This document shows positions 5,089 through 11,150 of a stretch of 12,161 nt of DNA, one piece after another (the first letter of the stretch is position 1; each line of letters starts with the position of its first letter). The notes below the pieces were generated by a model that did not search any database, was not told where the DNA came from, and was given only the letters and a program-made list of their open reading frames with translations. Origin of the DNA: an uncultured Lachnospiraceae bacterium. GTDB lineage: Bacteria; Bacillota; Clostridia; Lachnospirales; Lachnospiraceae. The DNA lies in contig CAMWYL010000059.1 of the NCBI GenBank assembly GCA_947178465.1, positions 1 to 12,161 of the forward strand. The letters are read 5' to 3'. The translations under genes were made by a program, and so were the position numbers.

Positions 5089-5230
5089 GAACTGCAGGGC
5101 GGGCGGCTGTAAATGCTGCCCGTTCATAGTCTGTTACATGAGCCTGAAAAATGGTACAACAAATAACCCGAAATGTTGGATAATGAGTAAGGGAAGAAAA
5201 GAATTTACAAGGGAAATGCGGGAGCTATAA
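5069..5230 (+). CDS. Cysteine-rich 53-residue protein, possible zinc-binding peptide
   Basis: From ATG 5069 the product has six cysteines (residues 9, 14, 16, 17, 22 and 36) in the pattern C-x4-C-x-CC-x4-C-x13-C, then a basic tail (KGRKEFTREMREL). This clustering is unlikely by chance and suggests zinc binding or a redox knot. There is no good ribosome site, so translation would depend on coupling to the overlapping membrane peptide (20-nt overlap). A GC-rich hairpin (about 5097-5125) and copy 1 of the 38-bp element lie inside the gene. Alternatively the frame is incidental and this stretch is mainly a promoter region for the terminase operon. Confidence 0.5.
   Translation: MERRSDRNCRAGGCKCCPFIVCYMSLKNGTTNNPKCWIMSKGRKEFTREMREL
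5148..5185 (+). promoter_or_regulatory. 38-bp two-box element, copy 1 (upstream of the packaging genes)
   Basis: AAAATGGTACAACAA, 9 variable bases, then AATGTTGGATAATG. Outside the spacer, 28 of 29 positions match copy 2 at 9926-9963, with identical spacing. GGATAAT resembles a -10 box and the first box could be a -35 substitute or activator site. It lies 83 nt before the small terminase start, where a late promoter would be expected. The repeat is observed; the promoter role is inference. Confidence 0.5.
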
Positions 5231-5268
5231 ATATAACAGAGGTTTGAGACGGAAAGGATAGAAGGCAA

Positions 5269-5628
5269 GTGAAGAAAAAAAGTTATAGTGAAACGGTTAT
5301 TAATGCTTTTTTGAAATATGACAAGCTGAGTGACATTATCACGGAAACAGGGCTGTCACGAAATACAATTGCCAAATATCGTGATGATCCGATTTTGCAG
5401 GAGATACTTGCAAACAGGCGCATGGAACTCATCAAATCCTCTGTAAACAAGATGCAGGATTCCATGAATGAGTGTGTGGATGTCCTGCAGTCCATCATAC
5501 GTGATAAAGAGGTAAGTCCGCAGACACGTATCAATGCGGTGCAGATCATGTTAAACCAGTGCAAGGTCTGGACGGAGACGACAGATATCCTGACACGTCT
5601 GAAAGCATTGGAAAATGCAGAAAATTAA
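5269..5628 (+). CDS. terS: Phage terminase small subunit
   Basis: The 119-residue product begins at a GTG (5269) with AAAGGAT and GAAGG upstream. Residues about 5-40 form a homeodomain-like helix-turn-helix (FLKYDKLSDIITETGLSRNT, then IAKYRDDPILQEIL), the DNA-recognition domain of many Firmicutes small terminases. A long helix (RMELIKSSVNKMQDSMNECV) and a second helix before a coiled-coil end (WTETTDILTRLKALENAEN) would form the oligomeric ring. It lies directly upstream of the large terminase, as is usual. Its job is to recognise the packaging site on concatemeric phage DNA and hand it to the motor. No recognition site could be identified from one window. Confidence 0.8.
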   Translation: MKKKSYSETVINAFLKYDKLSDIITETGLSRNTIAKYRDDPILQEILANRRMELIKSSVNKMQDSMNECVDVLQSIIRDKEVSPQTRINAVQIMLNQCKVWTETTDILTRLKALENAEN

Positions 5629-5712
5629 ACAAAATTCACAATTTATGGGGGTGCTGTATGAAATCAGTTTGGCACAGCCGAATATGCCGTTTGCTTTGAC
5701 GGGAGGCATGAT

Positions 5713-7029
5713 ATGAGTGACATAGAGAGACGCCTGCGGAGAATGGAAGGAGCGGCCGCACGGAGGAGCAGAGGGCGCAGGGAAGCGGGCAGCATTGATC
5801 TGAAGGAGTTCATAGCTCCCTGCTACCATGAACTTGATAAGGATGTGCAGAGCGGAAAATATCAGTATTTTAATCTGCCAGGAGGCAGAGGTTCCGGAAA
5901 ATCCTCGTTTGTTTCACTGGAAATGGTAAAGGGTGTCATGAAGGACCTTACAGGGAATACCAACGCGATTGTATTCCGATTGGTTGCCGGAACCATGCGG
6001 GAGAGTGTATTCTCACAAATCTCATGGGCAATCGACACGCTTGGGGTTAATGCTTTATGGAGAGGCAAGGTTTCACCCATGCAGTTTGAGTATATCCCGA
6101 CAGGAGCACAGATTATCTTCCGTGGGTTGGATGATGCTTCAAAGCTGAAATCGATAAAACCACGGAAGGGAGTGTTTCGTTATGTGTGGTTCGAGGAATT
6201 TTCGGAATTACCGGGTGAATTATTATTGCGCAGCGTGGAACAATCGGTGATTCGCGGAGGGAATGACTTTATAGTATTTCGTTCGTTTAATCCGCCCGTA
6301 TCCTTAAATAATTGGGCGAACATGTACATAAAACAGCCGAATCACAGGGCAAAAACAATGCTGACGGATTATAGGAGCATTCCGCCTGATTGGCTGGGCG
6401 AAGCATTCATTCGTGAGGCGGAACGCCTTAAAGAGGTTAATCCAAAGGCCTACGAGCACGAATACCTCGGCATCCCGACAGGAACCGGTGGAGAAGTATT
6501 TCCCAATCTGGAAATACGGGAGATAACGGATGAAGAAATACGGTATTTTCAGTATATTTATCAGGGTGTCGATTTTGGGTTTGCCGTTGACCCTCTGTGT
6601 TTCCTTAGAATGGCATATGAGAGAAAAAAGGAGAAGATATATTTGCTTGATGAAATATATGAAAGACATTGGAGCAATGAGCGGCTTGCTGCGGAAATTA
6701 CGTCAAGAAGGTATGACGATTACACAATCGTGTGCGACTGTGCGGAACCGAAAAGCATTGTTGACCTGAGGAGTAAAGGACTTCCGGCAAGGGAGTGCTT
6801 TAAGCGCCCAGGGGCGGTTCTGTATCGGGTAAAGTGGATGCAGCATAAAACGATAGTGATTGACCCACGCAGGACGCCAAATGCATACAGGGAGTTCACG
6901 CAGTACAGCTATCCGATAGATAAGAACGGAAATCTTTTGTCGGAACTGGTGGATAAAGACAATCATTCGATTGATGCAGCCGCTTACGGACTTAATAATT
7001 TGATATTCAGCCGTAATGCTACGGCGTAG
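5713..7029 (+). CDS. terL: Phage terminase large subunit (PBSX-type)
   Basis: The 438-residue motor-nuclease has ATG 5713 with GGGAGG 6 nt upstream. The N-terminal ATPase shows Walker A GGRGSGKS (57-64), Walker B RYVWFEE (156-162) with the catalytic glutamate pair, and the coupling motif FRSFNPP (189-195). The C-terminal RNase H-fold nuclease shows the metal-binding acidic residues in GVDFGF (D287), CDCAEP (D342) and DNHSIDAAAYGL (D416, D421). Length and motif order match the PBSX-type family, and all key residues are present, so the protein looks intact. It pumps DNA into the prohead through the portal and cuts it. The N-terminal 30 residues are arginine-rich, probably for contact with the small subunit or DNA. 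Confidence 0.95.
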   Translation: MSDIERRLRRMEGAAARRSRGRREAGSIDLKEFIAPCYHELDKDVQSGKYQYFNLPGGRGSGKSSFVSLEMVKGVMKDLTGNTNAIVFRLVAGTMRESVFSQISWAIDTLGVNALWRGKVSPMQFEYIPTGAQIIFRGLDDASKLKSIKPRKGVFRYVWFEEFSELPGELLLRSVEQSVIRGGNDFIVFRSFNPPVSLNNWANMYIKQPNHRAKTMLTDYRSIPPDWLGEAFIREAERLKEVNPKAYEHEYLGIPTGTGGEVFPNLEIREITDEEIRYFQYIYQGVDFGFAVDPLCFLRMAYERKKEKIYLLDEIYERHWSNERLAAEITSRRYDDYTIVCDCAEPKSIVDLRSKGLPARECFKRPGAVLYRVKWMQHKTIVIDPRRTPNAYREFTQYSYPIDKNGNLLSELVDKDNHSIDAAAYGLNNLIFSRNATA

Positions 7030-7043
7030 GAAGGGAGATATAT

Positions 7044-7316
7044 ATGGATTACTTAAAAGTACATTGTTTTCACTGCAAGGGAAAATTTGAGCTATACAGC
7101 CGCAATATGAATTATGATGATAAGCCGCCCATGTGTCCGCACTGTCTGAAAAGGATGAACAAGACGCAATGGGAGCGGTTAATCAATGCTTATTATACGT
7201 TTGCAGAGGTAAATAAAAATTTCAGAATGTATCATGAAGACAGAGGAGAAGCGCTGTTTCAGGTTGAGCTCAGGAACCATTACGTGAAGTCTGAAAAGAT
7301 TGTGCTGAACGATTGA
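7044..7316 (+). CDS. Zinc-ribbon protein between terminase and portal
   Basis: A 90-residue protein with ATG 7044 and an AAGGGAG ribosome site. Two CxxC knuckles, C8-FH-C11 and C31-PH-C34, separated by 19 residues, form a zinc ribbon at the N-terminus. The rest is helical (TQWERLINAYYTFAEVNKNF), then a mixed end. It sits 14 nt after the large terminase and 31 nt before the portal, so it is surely co-transcribed with the packaging genes. A role in packaging or in assembling the terminase-portal complex is a guess from position. Confidence 0.75.
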   Translation: MDYLKVHCFHCKGKFELYSRNMNYDDKPPMCPHCLKRMNKTQWERLINAYYTFAEVNKNFRMYHEDRGEALFQVELRNHYVKSEKIVLND

Positions 7317-7347
7317 AGAAAGAAGAGCAGAGGTTAGATTACATACA

Positions 7348-8862
7348 ATGGGAATAATTCAAACAATAAAAAGGTGGTGGGACAGTTTGTGGCAGAAAGA
7401 AGCACAGGACAAATTCGGGGTTGAGACAATCGAAAGTGACATGATGAAAGCAGCTCTTGATGATTGGGTGAATATTTATCAGGGGAAGCCGCCATGGATA
7501 TATCCGAATGACAATGACATACAATCCTTTAATTTTGCGAAGAAGCTGTGCAATGAAACGGCACGTCTTACTACGCTGATGTTAAAGATTACGGTAGACG
7601 GTTCTGACAGGGGAAAGGCCGTCAATAAGCTGATGAGCAGTTATGTTGCCCGAATGAAGAATGAGGAGTGCGAAAAGGCTTGTGCTTTTGGCTATATTGT
7701 CCTGAAGCCGAACGGGAACACCATTGACTATGTTATGCCTTGGGATTTTGAAGCAACCCATGAAACAGACGGCAAGATTGACGGAGGCATATTCCACGAT
7801 CACTACCATGAGCCTGAGGATAAATGGTATTATACAAGACTTGAATATCAGCGGTTCGAGGATTGGAGAGTTCCACAGCAGAATAATGTGAGGATATACC
7901 GTATCACCAACAAAACATACAAGTCAGCCGGCACAAACGGAATAGGTCGGGAATGTCCGATAAACGAAACCGTGTGGGCGCACTTGGAAGAGGACAAGGC
8001 GTACACAGATGTGCAGCACCCTCTTTTCTCTATTTTTAAAATGCCGATTGCAAACAATATTGATTTACAAAGTTCATTGGGTGTGTCGGTATTCTCCAAT
8101 GCATTAAAAGAATTAAAAGGATTGGATATAGCTTGGACACGATTCGATGATGAAGTATTTGACAGCCAACATATCACATTCTTGGGGGATATGCTGATAG
8201 AAGAATCGGGAAGGCCTGTCGGAAGCAGATTTTCTGTTGGGGGCATATTGGACAAAGTAGGAAAGCTGCTTCCAAGGCGTGTGCGCATTCTTCCAGGGAG
8301 CGATACGGGAGGCGAATATCACGAAGAAATTCCGTCATTACAGACAGCGGACAGAGTTACGGGAATCAATCACAGACTGGATATGGTAGGCGTGAAGTGT
8401 GGGTATAGTCCCGGGTGGTTTGTGCTTGATGGACGTACAGGCAGAATTACAGCGACACAGGTAGAAGCGGACAATCAGGAAACTATTGATTACATAAAGC
8501 ATATCAGGGACGCTTTCAAGGTGGCAACGGATGGATTGATATATGCTATAGGGTTTTATCTTGACCTGAAGAACCCGAACGACCGCAGGACGGTATATCT
8601 GCCGGAGGAAGAATATAAGGAACTGGAAGCTGCCGGGGAAGAGATGAAGTATTATTATACTGCCCATTATGCGTTGCAGGATATTACTTATAATTTTGAC
8701 GAAGACAGATTGCGCCATTGGCAGTATGTACAAGCCGGTAAATATCCTCTCTATCGTTTCTACATGAAATTTGAGGGAATGAGTGAAGATGAAGCAAAAG
8801 CCTTGGTTGCAGAAGCAAAGAGTGAGAATGAGCTGCAAGGGGGATTGTTTGGGGAGGAATAA
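7348..8862 (+). CDS. Phage portal protein (A118/SPP1-like)
   Basis: The 504-residue product matches the A118-type portal family of Gram-positive siphophages in length, in its start (IQTIKRWWDSLW), and in the KLCNETARLTTLML and ATQVEADNQETIDYIK regions, the latter part of the long helix lining the channel. It follows the terminase, as is standard. Portals form a dodecameric ring at one capsid vertex through which DNA is packaged and later ejected. ATG 7348 has only a weak ribosome site (AGAGG 14 nt away), and no better start lies downstream before conserved sequence, so translation may be coupled to the preceding gene. The C-terminus is acidic (NELQGGLFGEE). Confidence 0.9.
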   Translation: MGIIQTIKRWWDSLWQKEAQDKFGVETIESDMMKAALDDWVNIYQGKPPWIYPNDNDIQSFNFAKKLCNETARLTTLMLKITVDGSDRGKAVNKLMSSYVARMKNEECEKACAFGYIVLKPNGNTIDYVMPWDFEATHETDGKIDGGIFHDHYHEPEDKWYYTRLEYQRFEDWRVPQQNNVRIYRITNKTYKSAGTNGIGRECPINETVWAHLEEDKAYTDVQHPLFSIFKMPIANNIDLQSSLGVSVFSNALKELKGLDIAWTRFDDEVFDSQHITFLGDMLIEESGRPVGSRFSVGGILDKVGKLLPRRVRILPGSDTGGEYHEEIPSLQTADRVTGINHRLDMVGVKCGYSPGWFVLDGRTGRITATQVEADNQETIDYIKHIRDAFKVATDGLIYAIGFYLDLKNPNDRRTVYLPEEEYKELEAAGEEMKYYYTAHYALQDITYNFDEDRLRHWQYVQAGKYPLYRFYMKFEGMSEDEAKALVAEAKSENELQGGLFGEE

Positions 8863-8865
8863 AAC

Positions 8866-9804
8866 GTGAATAAACTTGTGTGCGGAATGATGGTAGATGA
8901 AGATTTATATGATAAATACAATTGGGATAAAAAAACAGGCATGCGCAGAAAGTATACGCTCGGAGGACAGGAACGTTCCCTTGATATAGTGGAGTTCTAT
9001 TCGACGGCAGAAAGTTGTAAAGTATTTTATCCGGAAATGGTAGCTGATGCAAAGAAGATAGCTGCGCAGATACAAAAAGAGATTAGAGAATATTATGCAG
9101 TCAAAGATGGCAGAAAGGAATATGTGGTTATGAAACATGATACATTTGATGGATATTTAAGAGATTTACAGGAGATTCATGCGAAGACGGCACCGGAGAG
9201 AATCGCATTGAAAGAGAGGATGAATCTGGCGAAGAAAAGATGGGAAGAAAACCAAAGGGAATTCAAAAATGATGAGCATTTCCTTGCCAGGGAAAAGGTG
9301 AAGTTTTTGGATGCACAGGAGGAGTACAAAGCGGGTATCAGAGAATTGCAGCAAAGGACTAAGGAGGAGATTAAGGCGGTACAGGACGAGTATGAGAAGC
9401 ATGTGGCGGATTTCTATTCAGCGAACGGAAACAGATTGGACGATGCTATGATACGCCTGCTTAATTCCGGAATAAAGCTGACCACGGCAGAGATTGACGG
9501 CATGGTAGATCGGAATAGGAGTAATCCGACCATGCTTCGGCTGATATCTGACCATTGTGACCGGCAAAAGATTGAGAACCAATCAGCAAGAATTTATGGA
9601 AGCTTTGCACGGAAAGGCGGCTCCGATGAAAGAGAGGCCTTCCGTACGATTGCGGGAATGATCGAGAAAGCAGTCAGTACAGATGAGGTGACATCTGATA
9701 TATGGTCAAAACCGGATTCACATTTCAAACAGCTCAGTGACCAACAGATAGCAGCCGTAAATACATTTCAGGTAAAGCCGGCAGTATCTGAAACGACGGA
9801 ATAA
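8866..9804 (+). CDS. Coiled-coil phage structural protein, possible scaffold or minor head protein
   Basis: The 312-residue product starts at a GTG (8866) with GGGGAGG 8 nt upstream and 3 nt after the portal stop. A mixed N-terminal region of about 75 residues (YDKYNWDKKTGMRRKYTLGG) is followed by a long charged coiled coil (about residues 95-185, for example AKKRWEENQREFKNDEHFL), then a helical C-terminal domain rich in polar residues, ending QLSDQQIAAVNTFQVKPAVS. The position directly after the portal and the long coiled coil suit a scaffold or an inner head protein, but I do not recognise a named family and it does not look like an HK97-type capsid. It is the last gene before a structured intergenic region. 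Confidence 0.65.
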   Translation: MNKLVCGMMVDEDLYDKYNWDKKTGMRRKYTLGGQERSLDIVEFYSTAESCKVFYPEMVADAKKIAAQIQKEIREYYAVKDGRKEYVVMKHDTFDGYLRDLQEIHAKTAPERIALKERMNLAKKRWEENQREFKNDEHFLAREKVKFLDAQEEYKAGIRELQQRTKEEIKAVQDEYEKHVADFYSANGNRLDDAMIRLLNSGIKLTTAEIDGMVDRNRSNPTMLRLISDHCDRQKIENQSARIYGSFARKGGSDEREAFRTIAGMIEKAVSTDEVTSDIWSKPDSHFKQLSDQQIAAVNTFQVKPAVSETTE

Positions 9805-9845
9805 AATGGGCAGTCTCCATTTTAAAGGGAACCTTTCCAAAGCGG

Positions 9846-9888
9846 AAAGCGGTGTAGATATCAGCAGGGGGGTAACTACGCCGCTTTT
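9846..9888 (+). terminator. Terminator-like hairpin after the packaging cluster
   Basis: AAAGCGGTGTAG (9846-9857) pairs with CTACGCCGCTTT (9876-9887) over 12 bp with one G-T wobble and an 18-nt loop, and the right arm ends in a T4 tract followed by ATGTTGTT. The long loop and short T-run make it a moderate intrinsic terminator. Its position 41 nt after the coiled-coil gene and before copy 2 of the 38-bp element suits an operon boundary. Confidence 0.5.
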
Positions 9889-9925
9889 ATGTTGTTCATC
9901 AGAGTATCGGGATGGAATGTCCCGT

Positions 9926-9963
9926 AAAATGGTACAACAACCATTGAAAAATGTTAGATAATG
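9926..9963 (+). promoter_or_regulatory. 38-bp two-box element, copy 2
   Basis: AAAATGGTACAACAA, 9 unrelated bases, then AATGTTAGATAATG, matching copy 1 at 5148-5185 at 28 of 29 non-spacer positions, with an unrelated spacer of equal length. It lies 35 nt upstream of the next gene start, directly after the terminator-like hairpin, so a promoter or activator site is plausible. Conservation at nucleotide level with a free spacer argues against a shared protein. Confidence 0.5.
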
Positions 9964-9998
9964 CAAGTAGGGAAAGAAAGGGATTGGAGGGAAAACGT

Positions 9999-10475
9999 AT
10001 GGGAATGACGCAGGAAGCAATGGAAGCACGTCGAGACTATAAAAGGCAGTACAGGAGTGAGAATCGGGAGAAGATTAACGCGCGACAAAGAGAATGGCGT
10101 GCAGAAAATCGGGACAAGGTACGGCAGTACAATGAAAAGTATTGGGCAAAAGTAGCAGAGAGCGGCAGAAATCCCCGTTATAATTCATGGGAGGATTATG
10201 GAATTGACAAAGACCGCCTTGCGGAGCTTCGGGCAGTGGTCAGATCAGGAAAATATGATAATTTGGTGCGGGAAGCAGCTTATACGGCGAATGAGAAAGC
10301 AGCAGAACACATTTTGCTTTCGGTAAAGGAAAATCTGACCTATGAGCATGTCGAATTTCATGAGAAGCTCGGAAGGATATGCATCGGTCGGACAGACTTT
10401 TATTCCGTCAGGCGATTGTTTTTCCACTATCTGGACTGTGCGCTGAAGGAAGTCAATGAGAGCACTTGTATATAG
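9999..10475 (+). CDS. Basic phage protein with a tandem 15-residue motif, unknown function
   Basis: I place the start at ATG 9999 (MGMTQEAMEARRDYKRQ) because TTGGAGGG lies 7 nt upstream; the frame is open from an ATG at 9951 inside the 38-bp element, but that has no ribosome site. The 158-residue product has a strongly basic N-terminal third in which ENREKI (21-26) and ENRDKV (36-41) repeat with 15-residue spacing, a pattern seen at the N-termini of many phage DNA-associated proteins, sometimes fused to HNH nucleases. No HNH or zinc motif follows. The C-terminal half is mixed alpha/beta (NLVREAAYTANEKAAEHILL; FYSVRRLFFHYLDCALKEV). A nucleic-acid-binding role is a guess from charge. Confidence 0.65.
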   Translation: MGMTQEAMEARRDYKRQYRSENREKINARQREWRAENRDKVRQYNEKYWAKVAESGRNPRYNSWEDYGIDKDRLAELRAVVRSGKYDNLVREAAYTANEKAAEHILLSVKENLTYEHVEFHEKLGRICIGRTDFYSVRRLFFHYLDCALKEVNESTCI

Positions 10476-10537
10476 GTTCCAAATATGACGGAGCACATGG
10501 AAAATATAGTTTTGGATTTGAGCTGTGGGAGGCGTAT

Positions 10538-11011
10538 ATGGAGATACTGGAATTAAAAAAAGTCAATACAGGATTGTTCAAGATAGAGCTGAACAGCAGG
10601 GGAGAATATGTTGAGGTATCAATATATAACACGGTATTTTTTGACCGATTTGCAGCAGGAGTCAGGTATATATTATCCCTGTCCGAAAAAATACAGAAGA
10701 AATTAAGGCGAATTGAGAGAAAATACAAAAACAGGCAGGATGCGGACGGACTGGCGGAGGCAGTGAGAAAGAAAATCGGAATAAAAACCGATTTTTCGAA
10801 CGAAGCAATAAAGGTCATAGACGGGATTTTCGGAGAGGGGACCATAAAGAAATACTTTCATGATTTATACGAAAGAGACTTGGATTTTTTGCCTGATGAG
10901 GAATGTTTTGCGGATTTCTTTGAACAGATTACCCCGGTTATGAAGATGCTTTCAGATATGCGCGCAGAAGCGTATCCGCGAAAGCAGGGAATTGATGGCG
11001 AAAGCGTTTAA
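10538..11011 (+). CDS. Probable tail assembly chaperone (gpG-like)
   Basis: ATG 10538 has GGGAGG 5 nt upstream; the frame is open from a TTG at 10466, but that overlaps the previous gene and lacks a ribosome site. The 157-residue product starts with a beta-rich part (GLFKIELNSRGEYVEVSIYN), followed by a helical region (FFDRFAAGVRYILSLSEKIQ), a basic stretch, and a conserved-looking FSNEAIKVIDGIFGEGTIKK. It ends with an acidic helix and FADFFEQITPVMKMLSDM. The beta-then-helical plan with an IFGEGT turn and FFEQ end is that of the small proteins found immediately before tape measure genes in Clostridia siphophages, which act as tail assembly chaperones. The assignment rests on this resemblance and on position. 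Confidence 0.6.
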   Translation: MEILELKKVNTGLFKIELNSRGEYVEVSIYNTVFFDRFAAGVRYILSLSEKIQKKLRRIERKYKNRQDADGLAEAVRKKIGIKTDFSNEAIKVIDGIFGEGTIKKYFHDLYERDLDFLPDEECFADFFEQITPVMKMLSDMRAEAYPRKQGIDGESV

Positions 11012-11150
11012 AAATATGGAGAATATAGAGGAAATTGAACCGACTGATAATTGGTTTCAGTCGCTAACCCAAACAGTTAAGGGCAGAGAAAAGGCATCTC
11101 TGCTTATGTGGAGGTGTCTTTTATTATGCCGCAGTATGACGGAAGTATAA
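10995..11150 (+). CDS. Small overlapping ORF between chaperone and tape measure
   Basis: ATG 10995, with AGGGA 4 nt upstream, opens a 51-residue frame (MAKAFKNMENIEEIEPTDNW and on) that overlaps the chaperone by 17 nt and the tape measure start by 25 nt. It is +1 relative to the chaperone, and that frame is open back to 10944, so it could be a second chaperone product made by frameshifting, as in the G/GT pairs of lambda-like tails, or simply a small coupled gene. The last part (LLMWRCLLLCRSMTEV) lies over the ribosome site of the next gene and looks less natural. Two hairpins lie inside it. The ORF may be incidental. Confidence 0.4.
   Translation: MAKAFKNMENIEEIEPTDNWFQSLTQTVKGREKASLLMWRCLLLCRSMTEV
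11041..11103 (+). repeat. Two tandem hairpins upstream of the tape measure gene
   Basis: CGACTGA (11041-11047) pairs perfectly with TCAGTCG (11057-11063), and GCAGAGA (11083-11089) pairs perfectly with TCTCTGC (11097-11103). Both are 7-bp stems with 9- and 7-nt loops. The second ends 7 nt before GAGGTG, the ribosome site of the tape measure gene. There is no T-run, so they are not terminators. They may affect translation of the long gene or protect the mRNA. Confidence 0.5.

Noticed and set aside
5645..5716. 23-residue ORF (MGVLYEISLAQPNMPFALTG and on) ending in an ATGA overlap with the large terminase
   Set aside because: No ribosome site and a very short frame. The terminase has its own good GGGAGG site, so the ORF is not needed; it could still be a coupled leader.
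5551..5829. Long reverse-strand open frames opposite the terminase, portal and other structural genes
   Set aside because: They are antisense shadows: no ribosome sites, and the forward frames carry recognised family motifs.
10485..10556. 23-residue ORF in the gap before the chaperone-like gene
   Set aside because: No ribosome site, and its end overlaps the chaperone start. No coding character.
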